A stretch of DNA of 64,000 nt from Caballeronia sp. SEWSISQ10-4 2. GTDB lineage: Bacteria > Pseudomonadota > Gammaproteobacteria > Burkholderiales > Burkholderiaceae. Made by a program: the position numbers and the translations under genes. The first letter of the stretch is position 1. Every line of letters starts with the position of its first letter. Under the pieces are notes generated by a model. The model was given only the letters and a program-made list of their open reading frames with translations, had not been told where the DNA came from and made no database searches. The stretch lies in NCBI RefSeq assembly GCF_030464885.1, contig NZ_JALPRJ010000020.1:62001-126000 (forward strand), given 5' to 3'. Below, piece by piece: positions 34,850-43,106 of this stretch.

Positions 34850-35830
34850 ATGCAAGCCGAAGTTTCAGATAAACCTGTCGCCATTGATCCGGTGGCCTTG
34901 CGCCGAGCGTTCGGCACCTTCGTGACGGGGGTGACGGTCATCACCACCCGCGACGCCGAAGGCCGTCCCCGCGGGATGACGGCAAACTCGTTCACGTCGG
35001 TGTCGCTCGATCCGCCGCTTCTGCTCGTATGCGTAGGAAAGGGCGCCTCGAGTTTTCCTGTCTTTCAGGATTCTGATCACTTCGCGGTCAACCTGCTACA
35101 CGAAGCGCAGACTGACGTCTCCAATCTGTTCGCCTCCAAATCTGCCGATAAATTCGCCGCCGTCAGTCACGACGGCGTCCACACCGGCGCCCCGGTGCTG
35201 ACCGAATGCCTGACGTGGTTCGACTGCACGGTCCATGACCGGGTGGATGCAGGGGACCACACGATTCTCATCGGCCGTGTCCAGGCCTTTGGAACGAGTC
35301 CCTCTGCGCCGCTGGGTTTTTGCCGCGGCCGCTACGCGCAGGTCAAGAATCCGTTGCCGCCGGGCTGGCTCTCATCTCACAACATGATTGTCGGTTATCT
35401 CATCGAGGCGGAAGGCTCGCTGCTGCTGGCAAGCGACGGCAAGAACGGCTGGACGCTACCTAGCGCACCACACCGGCTCGTCAACGGCCGGCTTCCTATT
35501 GCTGGAGGAAACGATCTGGAATTGCTGCCCGACGACACGTTCCTCTATTCCGTCTTCGATGCAGCCGGCAGCGATTCCGGTTACCTGATTTACCGTGCCC
35601 GGCTGGCATTGCCGCGTGCGGCCTGCGATATCCCCGAGAACTTCCGTTTTTTTCCGCTCGAGCAGCTTCCGTACGACGATATTCCGACGATGGAAATACG
35701 CGGAATGCTGCGGCGCTATGTGCGCGAGAGCGCCGGCGGACGGTTCGGCATTTACATGGATTCACACGATGGTGGCCGTGTCGCGATGGTGAGCGCAGCG
35801 CAGCCGCACACACAGCATCCGCAACCTTGA
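34850..35830 (+). CDS. Flavin reductase with NUDIX-like C-terminal domain (TgnA-like)
   Basis: 326 residues from the ATG with GAGGTGAAGTAC in front; a longer frame upstream runs through the regulator gene and is not coding. Residues 10-170 are an HpaC-type FMN reductase (LRRAFGTFVTGVTVITTRDA, GMTANSFTSVSLDPPLLLVC, FAVNLL, GRYAQV). Residues about 180-310 look like a degenerate NUDIX fold (IEAEGSLLLASDGKNGWTLP, FRFFPLEQLPYDDIP) without the catalytic REXXEE box. It supplies reduced flavin to the LLM oxygenase two genes downstream. The reductase component of trigonelline monooxygenase in Acinetobacter is a flavin reductase in the same gene context; the equivalence is inference. Confidence 0.87.
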   Translation: MQAEVSDKPVAIDPVALRRAFGTFVTGVTVITTRDAEGRPRGMTANSFTSVSLDPPLLLVCVGKGASSFPVFQDSDHFAVNLLHEAQTDVSNLFASKSADKFAAVSHDGVHTGAPVLTECLTWFDCTVHDRVDAGDHTILIGRVQAFGTSPSAPLGFCRGRYAQVKNPLPPGWLSSHNMIVGYLIEAEGSLLLASDGKNGWTLPSAPHRLVNGRLPIAGGNDLELLPDDTFLYSVFDAAGSDSGYLIYRARLALPRAACDIPENFRFFPLEQLPYDDIPTMEIRGMLRRYVRESAGGRFGIYMDSHDGGRVAMVSAAQPHTQHPQP

Positions 35831-35843
35831 ATTTGGAAAGGAC

Positions 35844-37358
35844 ATGATGAAAACGACAGTCGAAAGTTTGCAAGGGTCGAGACAGAATCTATTCATACAC
35901 GGAGAGTTCACACCTCCACGCAGCGGCCAGTACGTGTCAAGTTATGACCCAACAACGGCGCAGCCCTGGTATGAGTTTGCGCAGGCGAATGCCGACGACG
36001 TGGATGCCGCCGTGCGTTCGGCGCAAGCGGCGCTGAAGAGCCCGGCGTGGCGGCGGATCACGCAAACCGATCGCGGCAAACTGGTGCGCCGTCTCGCCGA
36101 TCTCGTCCTCGCCAACGCGGACGAACTGGCGCTGATCGAATGCCGCGACAACGGCAAACTCATCAAGGAAATGCGCGCCCAGATGCGGGCTATCCCTGAT
36201 TCGTATCTCTACTTCGCCGGAATGGCCGACAAGCTTCAGGGTGACACGATCCCGGTCAACAAGCTCGACACGCTGAACTTCAATTTGCGTGAACCGATCG
36301 GCGTGGTGGGGATGATTATCCCGTGGAATTCGCCACTGATGATGCTCACGGGCACACTCGCGCCGTGTCTCGCGATAGGCAATACGGTAGTCGTGAAGCC
36401 CTCGGAACACGCGACGGCTTCGACTCTCGCGCTCGCTGAACTGGCTATCGAGGCGGGCTTTCCTCCGGGCGTGTTCAACGTGGTCACGGGCGACGGTGTG
36501 ACAACCGGCGATGCGCTCACCCGCCATCCCGGCATCGCTAAATTTGTCTTCACCGGCAGCACGGTGACCGGGCGCAAGATCGCCGGCAACGCGGCCGAAA
36601 ATCTCGTTCCCTGCCAGATGGAATTGGGAGGCAAGTCGCCGCACGTCGTGTTCTCGGATGTCGACGTGGAACGGGCCGTGAACGGCGTCGTGTCGGGCAT
36701 CTTCGCGGCGGCCGGGCAGACCTGTGTGGCGGGTTCGCGCTGCTTCGTCGAGGCAAGTGTCTATGAGCGATTTGTCGAGGCGCTGGTCGAGCGTACGCGC
36801 CGTGTGAAGGTCGGCCATCCGATGGCGGACGACACCGATATCGGGCCGCTCGCGCTTGCCAGTCAGCTCGACAAGGTGGTGGGTTACGTTGCGTCCGGTG
36901 TTCAAGAAGGCGCAAAGATCGCGATAGGCGGGCGCCAGCCCAAGGACCCGGCTCTGTCGCGTGGCTGGTACTTCGAGCCGACCGTGATGACGCAGGCTCG
37001 CAACGAGATGCGCTTCATGCAGGAGGAAATTTTCGGGCCCGTCGTGGGCGTGGTTCCGTTCTCCACGGAAGAGGAACTCATCGCGCTCGCCAACGACACT
37101 GAATACGGCCTTGCCGCGGGCATCTGGACTCAGAACATCGACCGCGCCCTGCGCTTTGCACGCGATATCGAGGCGGGTACGGTCTGGGTCAATACCTATC
37201 GCTCGGCGGCTTATATGTCCGCGAACGGCGGCACCAAGCGAAGCGGTTACGGTCGTCGGGGCGGCTTCGAAGTGATGCGTGAGTTCTCGCGTCTGAAGAA
37301 CGTCGTGATCGACTACTCCGGCGCCATGCAAGACCCGTTCGTTATTCGTCTGCGCTAA
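35844..37358 (+). CDS. Aldehyde dehydrogenase (TgnC-like)
   Basis: 504 residues; GGAAAGGAC precedes two adjacent ATGs, either of which could start. All ALDH landmarks are present: Asn162 in IIPWNSP, Lys185 in VVKPSEH, Glu260 in MELGGKSPH and the nucleophile Cys294 in GQTCVAGSR; EEIFGPV follows. The enzyme oxidises an aldehyde or lactol with NAD(P)+. Its place, 14 bases after the flavin reductase and 40 bases before the flavin oxygenase, mirrors the trigonelline pathway, in which TgnC oxidises a hydroxybutyrolactone intermediate to a substituted methylene-succinate. Substrate assignment is inference; 5-carboxymethyl-2-hydroxymuconate-type aldehydes are an alternative. Confidence 0.92.
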   Translation: MMKTTVESLQGSRQNLFIHGEFTPPRSGQYVSSYDPTTAQPWYEFAQANADDVDAAVRSAQAALKSPAWRRITQTDRGKLVRRLADLVLANADELALIECRDNGKLIKEMRAQMRAIPDSYLYFAGMADKLQGDTIPVNKLDTLNFNLREPIGVVGMIIPWNSPLMMLTGTLAPCLAIGNTVVVKPSEHATASTLALAELAIEAGFPPGVFNVVTGDGVTTGDALTRHPGIAKFVFTGSTVTGRKIAGNAAENLVPCQMELGGKSPHVVFSDVDVERAVNGVVSGIFAAAGQTCVAGSRCFVEASVYERFVEALVERTRRVKVGHPMADDTDIGPLALASQLDKVVGYVASGVQEGAKIAIGGRQPKDPALSRGWYFEPTVMTQARNEMRFMQEEIFGPVVGVVPFSTEEELIALANDTEYGLAAGIWTQNIDRALRFARDIEAGTVWVNTYRSAAYMSANGGTKRSGYGRRGGFEVMREFSRLKNVVIDYSGAMQDPFVIRLR

Positions 37359-37398
37359 GCCATGCGCCTTGCCAAAAAACCAATTCAAGAGACTCATT

Positions 37399-38499
37399 AT
37401 GAAATTCGCCATCTCGATCAGCATGGAGCGGTTTTCGCCGGCAGACTCAATGTCGACTGCCATGTCCAATATGCTTGCGCTGGCCCGTATCGCCGATGAG
37501 GGCGGTTTCGAGACGCTCTGGACCGCCGAGCATCACACCATCGAATGCACTGTTTCGCCTAATCCGTTCGCTATCCTGACTTGGTTGTCTCAGCACACGC
37601 AGCGCATCAGGCTCGGAACGGCGACGCTGGTTGCGCCGTACTGGTCGCCGATCCGGCTCGCAGGCGAAGCCGCCATGTGCGACCACCTGACCGGTGGACG
37701 CCTCGAATTCGGGATTGCGCGCGGTGCGTATCAGTATGAGTTCGATCGCATGGCCGGCGGCATTCCTCAGCAGGAAGGCGTGGCGTACCTCAAGGAGATC
37801 GTGCCGGCCGTGCAGAAGCTCTGGGCCGGCGACTACGCCCACGACGGCCACTACTGGAAGTTTCCGCTGGCGACGTCCGTGCCCAAGCCATTGCAGCAGC
37901 CCCATCCGCCTATTTGGGTCGCCACGCGCGACCCCGGCAGTTTCGACTGGGCGGTGGGTATCGGCGCGAATATCTTGTCTACCCCGCTGTCCGCGCCCCC
38001 GGCTGAAGTCGCAGTGCTGGGCGAGAAGTTCCGCAAGGCGGTGGCCGATCATCCCGAGCGCGCGCGCCCGCGCTTCATGATGCAGCGGCGCACATGTGTT
38101 TATGATCGTCCTGATGACTGGCACACCGCTGTGCGCCACAGCGTGGATTATGGGCGCACCTTCGAGAACCTGATGCAGAACATCGGCACTGTCACGGACG
38201 GTTTCCCTGAGCCCGTACCTTACGAGACGGTGGCGAATCGTGCCAACTACGACCCGGCCAACATTCGCGACAACCTGATGTTCGGCACGCCGGACGAAGT
38301 GATCCGGAAGCTGCAGATTTACGAGGATCAGGGCGTCGATCAATACTGCCTGGGCCTCTCGTTCAATCTGCCGTTCGAGCTGCAGGTCAAGACGCTGCGC
38401 CTCTTTATCGATGAAGTGATGCCGCATTTCGCCGCCCGCGATGCTGCCAGTGAACGGGATTCGCGGGGTGAGCAAAGCGTCGCGGCTGCGGGGTACTGA
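37399..38499 (+). CDS. LLM-class flavin-dependent monooxygenase (TgnB-like oxygenase)
   Basis: 366 residues from the ATG of MKFAISISMERFSP, with AAGAGA upstream; the 10 codons before it have no proper start. This is a luciferase-like TIM barrel: ALARIADEGGFETLWTAEHH, LGTATLVAPYWSPIRLAGEA, DHLTGGRLEFGIARGAYQYE, and the C-terminal NLMFGTPDEVIRKLQIYEDQ. With the reductase at 34850 it forms a two-component oxygenase using reduced FMN. In the Acinetobacter trigonelline pathway such an oxygenase cleaves the C5-C6 bond of the N-methylpyridinium ring directly. Here the same reaction or one on a related betaine heterocycle is my inference from the whole gene set. Confidence 0.9.
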   Translation: MKFAISISMERFSPADSMSTAMSNMLALARIADEGGFETLWTAEHHTIECTVSPNPFAILTWLSQHTQRIRLGTATLVAPYWSPIRLAGEAAMCDHLTGGRLEFGIARGAYQYEFDRMAGGIPQQEGVAYLKEIVPAVQKLWAGDYAHDGHYWKFPLATSVPKPLQQPHPPIWVATRDPGSFDWAVGIGANILSTPLSAPPAEVAVLGEKFRKAVADHPERARPRFMMQRRTCVYDRPDDWHTAVRHSVDYGRTFENLMQNIGTVTDGFPEPVPYETVANRANYDPANIRDNLMFGTPDEVIRKLQIYEDQGVDQYCLGLSFNLPFELQVKTLRLFIDEVMPHFAARDAASERDSRGEQSVAAAGY

Positions 38500-38502
38500 G
38501 CC

Positions 38503-39360
38503 ATGGACGCCGCCAGGACTTCAACGACGCAAACAGCCGATGACCGCACGTTCACCGACCGTGGCATGGTACTGAATTATCGGCTTCAGGGTGAGGGTTC
38601 CCGGGCGTTGGTCTGCATTCACGGCGTGGGTTCGAGTCTCGAGGCGTGGGAAGGCGTCGCAGCAAAACTTGACGATACCTTTCGCATCCTGACGTTGGAT
38701 CTGCGTGGTCACGGACGCTCATCGCTGATCAAGGGCCGCTACGAGATCGATGATTTCGTGGGAGACGTGTTGGCTCTCGCTGACCATGTTGGCTTCGAGA
38801 GATTCGACCTCGCCGGTTTCTCGCTCGGTGGCCTGATTGCGCAGCGGCTTGCGCTCACGCATGCGCAGCGTCTGAGGAAGCTCGTGTTACTGGCCACCGT
38901 CGCGGGCCGGACGCCCGAGGAGCGCGAGCGGGTCGCCGCGCGGCTCGCTGCGCTGCAAGCCGGCGACCGGGGCTCGCACTACGATGCGTCGTTGTCGCGG
39001 TGGCTTACCGAAGGGTTTCAGCAGCGCAATCCCGAGCTGGTCGCGCGCTTGCGTCAGCGCAATGCCGAGAACGATCCAGACTGCTACGCGGCCGCTTATC
39101 GCGTGCTGGCGCAGACGGATTTTGGCGGATTCATCGATCAGATCTCCGCACCCACGCTGATCGTGACCGGCGAGGAAGACCAGGGCTCCAATCCGTGTAT
39201 GGCGCACTTCATGCATCAGCGCATCCCCGGCTCGCAACTCGAGATCCTTTCCGGCCTGCGGCATTCGATCCTGATCGAGGCGCCAGATCTCGTCGCGACG
39301 CTTATGTGCCGCTTTCTGGCGGGTGAAGATGGGGAGATACGTGAGGAGACGGGCCGATGA
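38503..39360 (+). CDS. Alpha/beta hydrolase (TgnD-like)
   Basis: 285 residues, starting three bases after the oxygenase stop. The classic fold is visible: oxyanion loop CIHGVGSSLEAW, nucleophile Ser107 in GFSLGG, acid Asp226 in TGEEDQGSNP and catalytic His254 in LRHSI. In the trigonelline pathway the last ring-derived intermediate is split by an alpha/beta hydrolase (TgnD) into succinate semialdehyde, methylamine, formate and CO2; this gene has the matching position and length. Overlaps the NIPSNAP gene start by four bases (ATGA). Hydrolase family is certain, substrate inferred. Confidence 0.88.
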   Translation: MDAARTSTTQTADDRTFTDRGMVLNYRLQGEGSRALVCIHGVGSSLEAWEGVAAKLDDTFRILTLDLRGHGRSSLIKGRYEIDDFVGDVLALADHVGFERFDLAGFSLGGLIAQRLALTHAQRLRKLVLLATVAGRTPEERERVAARLAALQAGDRGSHYDASLSRWLTEGFQQRNPELVARLRQRNAENDPDCYAAAYRVLAQTDFGGFIDQISAPTLIVTGEEDQGSNPCMAHFMHQRIPGSQLEILSGLRHSILIEAPDLVATLMCRFLAGEDGEIREETGR

Positions 39361-39713
39361 TTGTGGAAGAGCGGATCTACCGGATCAGGAACGGCCGAAT
39401 GGGCCGTTATCTTCAACTTGTGCGGGAGGAGGGACTGGCGATCCAGCAGCCCATCCTCGGCGGTCTCGTGGGGTATTTCACGACCGATATCGGTCCGCTC
39501 AGCCAGGTGACGCATCTTTGGGCTTACGCTGATCTTCAGGACCGGGCGCGCCGCCGTCAGCAACTGGCGGACGATCCCAGATGGCAGGCTTTCCTGCCCA
39601 AGCTGTCAGAGAACATCGAGCAGGCGGAAAACAGGATTCTCGTGCCGACGGACTTTTCGCCGTTGCGGCATCTGTCCCGTTCCGCCGGCTCTCAACAGGA
39701 GAAGAGGCTATGA
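39357..39713 (+). CDS. NIPSNAP-family protein
   Basis: 118 residues; GAGGAG eight bases before the ATG, four-base overlaps with genes on both sides. The ferredoxin-like NIPSNAP pattern is clear: IVEERIYRIRNGRMGRYLQL, LGGLVGYFTTDIGPLSQVTH, LWAYADLQDRARRRQQLADD and WQAFLPKL. Small stand-alone NIPSNAP proteins often sit in catabolic operons of unusual nitrogen or aromatic compounds and may bind or isomerise an intermediate; no reaction is established for this one. Its tight coupling to the hydrolase and ATPase genes shows it belongs to the pathway. Confidence 0.85.
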   Translation: MIVEERIYRIRNGRMGRYLQLVREEGLAIQQPILGGLVGYFTTDIGPLSQVTHLWAYADLQDRARRRQQLADDPRWQAFLPKLSENIEQAENRILVPTDFSPLRHLSRSAGSQQEKRL

Positions 39714-40894
39714 CCGAGCGCTTGAAGATCGAGCACTTGTACAAGGTGTTCACGGACAAGCCGGAGAAAGCGCTGGCGATGCTGAAAGCCGGGAAAAACA
39801 AGTCGGAGGTGCAGGAGACACTGGGCCACGTCGTCGGGCTCGACGACGTCTCCTTGAGCGTGCCGTCGGGGGCGATGTACATGATCATGGGACTGTCGGG
39901 CTCGGGCAAGTCCACGCTTGCACGCTGCATCAATCGTCTCAACGAACCGAGCGCCGGAAAGATCCTGCTGGATGACGAGGACATCTGCACGCTAGACGAA
40001 GCCGGTTTGCGCGACGTGCGGCGCAATCGCATTTCCATGGTCTTCCAGCATTTCGCGTTGCTGCCCAACAGACGGGTTATCGAAAATGTCGAGTTCGGGT
40101 TGAAGCTGCGCGGTATGTCGGCCCCGCAGCGACGCAAGCGCGCCGAGGAAGTGCTGAGCGTCGTCGGTCTCGCGCGCTGGGCATACCACCTTCCGCATGA
40201 ACTGAGCGGCGGGATGCGCCAACGCGTAGGCCTTGCACGAGCGCTCGCCACCGACGCCGACATCCTCATCATGGACGAAGCGTTCAGCGCGCTGGACCCG
40301 CTTATCCGCACCGAGATGCAGGACGAATTGCTGCGCCTGCAGCGCACGTTCAGCAAGACGATCCTGTTTATTACGCACGACTTCCAGGAGGCGCTCAAGC
40401 TCGGCTCGCGCATCGCCATCATGTCGGAGGGGCGGCTTGTGCGCGAAGGCACTCCGCAGTCGATCGTGCTTGAACCCGGCAGCGATTACGTCGCCGCCTT
40501 CACCCGCGAAGTCGACCGGGGAAGGTTGTTCGATGCTGGTTCGGTGATGACGTCGCTCGTGACCATCCTGCGCGGCCCGAACGGGATCGTCATGGGCGAC
40601 GCTTCCGGCGAACCGGGACCGGGTTTCATGCTCGACGCCGATGAACGCATCCTCGGCACCGTGACGGCGTCTGAGATAGAGCTCGCGCGCGGCGGCTCGA
40701 TGCCCCGGCCGGACACCCGTTTCGCCTGCGTGCCCGCCGATACCAAGCTCGTCGACGTGGCCGGCAGCTATCGCGCCGGCGCAACGATCGGCGTCATAGA
40801 CGACACCGGCCGCCTGATAGGCCGTCTGGAAGCCGGGCAGATTCTTGCCCGCATTGGCGCCCCGGGCGCCGCGGGAGTACGCCATGTTATTTAA
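39710..40894 (+). CDS. proV: ProV-type ABC transporter ATP-binding protein
   Basis: 394 residues from the ATG overlapping the NIPSNAP stop. ProV/OpuAA features: the N-terminal extension YKVFTDKPEKALAMLKAGKN, Walker A GLSGSGKST (61-69), Q-loop VFQHFALLPNRRVIENV, signature LSGGMRQRVGLARALA, Walker B ILIMDEAFSALD, and a C-terminal (about 275-385) CBS-like pair that is degenerate. It energises uptake of glycine-betaine-type solutes with the next two genes. Being inside the catabolic operon, behind the ring-cleaving enzymes, it probably serves substrate import rather than osmoprotection. Confidence 0.93.
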   Translation: MTERLKIEHLYKVFTDKPEKALAMLKAGKNKSEVQETLGHVVGLDDVSLSVPSGAMYMIMGLSGSGKSTLARCINRLNEPSAGKILLDDEDICTLDEAGLRDVRRNRISMVFQHFALLPNRRVIENVEFGLKLRGMSAPQRRKRAEEVLSVVGLARWAYHLPHELSGGMRQRVGLARALATDADILIMDEAFSALDPLIRTEMQDELLRLQRTFSKTILFITHDFQEALKLGSRIAIMSEGRLVREGTPQSIVLEPGSDYVAAFTREVDRGRLFDAGSVMTSLVTILRGPNGIVMGDASGEPGPGFMLDADERILGTVTASEIELARGGSMPRPDTRFACVPADTKLVDVAGSYRAGATIGVIDDTGRLIGRLEAGQILARIGAPGAAGVRHVI

Positions 40895-41837
40895 AGCCGA
40901 TGATCTTGCCGTGCTGCCGGTCGGCGATTGGATCCAGCACGGTGTGCAATGGATCGCGCTCAACCTGCGGCCGTTCTTTCTGCTCATCAAATGGCCTGTT
41001 GAACGGTTGTTGACCTTCAACGACAGCGTGCTTCACGCGATCCCGTTCCCGGTCATGCTGTTGTTGATGTTCCTGCTGGCGTGGCGGCTGGCGAGTCTTG
41101 GAGTCGCCGCATTCACCTTGGTGGGGCTGATCGTCATCGCGATGCTTGGCGTCTGGGCTCAAGCCATCACAACGCTCTCGCTGATCGCAACCGCAATTGT
41201 GTTCTGCGCGGTGATCGGCATTCCGGTCGGGATTTGGTGTGCGCGCAGCGACCGGGTCTGGCGGATCGTCCGTCCGGTGCTGGACATCATGCAGACCACG
41301 CCGACGTTTGTGTATCTCGTGCCCGTGGTGATGCTCTTCGGCGTCGGCACGGTACCGGGCGAGGTGGCGGTCGTCATCACGGCCATGCCGCCGCTCATCC
41401 GCTTCACCCACCTCGGAATTCGCATGGTCGACCACGAGATCGTGGAGGCGGGTCTCGCTTTCGGAGCAGACAAACGCCAGCTTCTTTGGGAGGTTCAGTT
41501 GCCGCTGGCAATCCCGACGATCCTCGGAGGCCTTAACCAGACCGTGCTCACCGCAATGGTGATGTCGGTCGTGATCGCGATGATCGGTGCGGAAGGCCTG
41601 GGGCTTGTCGTGCTTCAAGGTCTGGGACGTCTCGATGTCGGACAGGCGGCCATAGGCGGTATCGCCATCGTGTTGCTAGCGATGATGCTTGATCGCATCA
41701 CCCAGAAGCTTGCCCAGTCGAAGGGCGGAACCCGAAGCGCGCTTCTGCCGGTGCTGGCGAGGTTCATCCGGGGTGGACGAATTCCGAGGGGCACGGCTGC
41801 GGCAGACACGGCCCACGACGCCGAAAAGGCCCTGTGA
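40884..41837 (+). CDS. proW: ProW-type ABC transporter permease
   Basis: 317 residues from the ATG eleven bases before the ATPase stop, with GGGAG in front. It has the ProW/OpuAB layout: a first helix pair (about 50-95), then the BPD_transp_1 domain with MQTTPTFVYLVPVVMLFGVG and the EAA-loop VEAGLAFGADKRQLLWEVQL, LPLAIPTILGGLNQTVLTAM. Six to seven membrane helices are seen. It forms the channel with the ProV- and ProX-like partners. The C-terminal 35 residues are polar and cytoplasmic. Confidence 0.92.
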   Translation: MLFKADDLAVLPVGDWIQHGVQWIALNLRPFFLLIKWPVERLLTFNDSVLHAIPFPVMLLLMFLLAWRLASLGVAAFTLVGLIVIAMLGVWAQAITTLSLIATAIVFCAVIGIPVGIWCARSDRVWRIVRPVLDIMQTTPTFVYLVPVVMLFGVGTVPGEVAVVITAMPPLIRFTHLGIRMVDHEIVEAGLAFGADKRQLLWEVQLPLAIPTILGGLNQTVLTAMVMSVVIAMIGAEGLGLVVLQGLGRLDVGQAAIGGIAIVLLAMMLDRITQKLAQSKGGTRSALLPVLARFIRGGRIPRGTAAADTAHDAEKAL

Positions 41838-41929
41838 TGACGTACGGAAAAATCAGTTGAAGTAAGCGCACCCAAAGCGCGTCAGGTTTGAAAACCAGAC
41901 GATCGAACGATCACGAACGAGGAGCATTG

Positions 41930-42967
41930 ATGAAAGCATTTGTCCGGGCAGTAAGTGCACTGGCTGCCGTCGCAGTTGTCGGCCTGACATCGGCGGGCGT
42001 GGTTGCAGCCGCGCAGGCGCTACCCGGCGACGGCAAGACGATTCGCTACGCGCAGGGTGACAGCCTCGGCGGGAACTATGTCGCGGCACAGATCGTGATG
42101 AAAGCGATGAAGGCGCTGGGCTACGACGTGAAGATGAGCACGATGAACACCACGCTGTTCTTCCAGGCTGCGGCGCAGGGCGACGAGGATCTGGCGACCG
42201 ATGTGAATTTCCCTCAGCGCGAGCCAGGTTTTCGAGCCGTTGAAAAACAGGCGGAAATAGTCGGCAACGGCATGATTGTAGGTGGCGGGATCAACGGCTA
42301 TATCATCGACAAGAAGACGGCGCTTGCATACAACATCACCAGTCTGGAGCAAATGAAGGATCCTAAGATAGCGGGGCTCTTCGGCAGCGACGGAAAGGCG
42401 GAACTGATCAGTTGCGACCCGGGTTGGAGTTGCGGTGACGTGGTGGATTACCAACTGGATAAATTCGGGCTCAAGCAAACCGTTCATGCTGTGCGGGGCA
42501 AATACGAGGCATTGATGGTGGATGCGGTGACGCGCGTGAAGAACGGCAAACCCGCGTTTTTTTACGCATGGAGTCCGTCGTGGACCACGAACGCGCTGGT
42601 TCCGGGAAAAGACGTCGTCTGGTTGCCTACGCCCGCGGACGCGCTGCCGCCTAACGTACCCAACAAGGCCTCTGCCCTCTTGAAAGGAGTGGAGGGTTGT
42701 GCTGGCGGTGCTGACCCGTGCCGCATGGCCATGTCGTCATGGAACTTCAATTCAGTGGCGAACAAGGAGTTCATCGCCGCCAATCCCGCAATCAAGTCGC
42801 TGATCGAACAGGTTAAATTCCCTGTTGCGACGTGGTCGCAGTGGGAATATGCCATCAGCAAGAAGGGCGGTTCGTCTGCGCAGATCACGAAGCTGGCGGA
42901 TGATTGGGTTGCGAGCAACAAGTCGCAATTTGAACAGTGGGTCGCGATGGCAAGTAAAGTCCGCTAG
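41930..42967 (+). CDS. proX: ProX-type betaine/quaternary-amine substrate-binding protein
   Basis: 345 residues; GAGGAGC before ATG 41930 (upstream in-frame ATG lacks a ribosome site). Signal peptide about 1-28 (ending VAAA). ProX family motifs: INGYIIDKKTALAYNITSLE, CDPGWSCGDVVDYQLDKFG (with the C162/C168 pair) and PAFFYAWSPSWTTN. In E. coli ProX three Trp surround the ammonium group; here two are kept (W166, W214) and the first is Phe94 in TDVNFPQ. A cage with one Phe could suit a flat aromatic betaine such as trigonelline, but this is inference. Last gene of the operon; a strong terminator follows. It is a close paralogue of 28998-30026. Confidence 0.93.
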   Translation: MKAFVRAVSALAAVAVVGLTSAGVVAAAQALPGDGKTIRYAQGDSLGGNYVAAQIVMKAMKALGYDVKMSTMNTTLFFQAAAQGDEDLATDVNFPQREPGFRAVEKQAEIVGNGMIVGGGINGYIIDKKTALAYNITSLEQMKDPKIAGLFGSDGKAELISCDPGWSCGDVVDYQLDKFGLKQTVHAVRGKYEALMVDAVTRVKNGKPAFFYAWSPSWTTNALVPGKDVVWLPTPADALPPNVPNKASALLKGVEGCAGGADPCRMAMSSWNFNSVANKEFIAANPAIKSLIEQVKFPVATWSQWEYAISKKGGSSAQITKLADDWVASNKSQFEQWVAMASKVR

Positions 42968-43075
42968 CGCGGCGCAGACCACGGTTCGACTGTCGAGCGC
43001 ACGCCCGACCACTTGGTTCCGAAACTCACCGTTCAGCAACTATTCGACAGACGGTGTGCCGGTGAATTCCTCAGG

Positions 43076-43106
43076 AGTACCGCAAAGCATGCTTTGCGGT
43101 ACTTTT
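43076..43106 (+). terminator. Rho-independent terminator of the betaine catabolic operon
   Basis: A perfect palindrome AGTACCGCAAAGCA/TGCTTTGCGGTACT (14-bp arms, 43076-43103) followed by TTTT, 109 bases after the proX stop. Confidence 0.9.

Noticed and set aside
35937-37469. 510-codon minus-strand frame opposite the aldehyde dehydrogenase
   Set aside because: It is His/Arg-rich, has no family signature and mirrors the codon structure of the real ALDH gene.
37447-38475. 342-codon minus-strand frame opposite the LLM oxygenase
   Set aside because: Antisense shadow of a complete and conserved gene.
39992-41020. 342-codon minus-strand frame across proV/proW
   Set aside because: Antisense shadow; no ribosome site or family.
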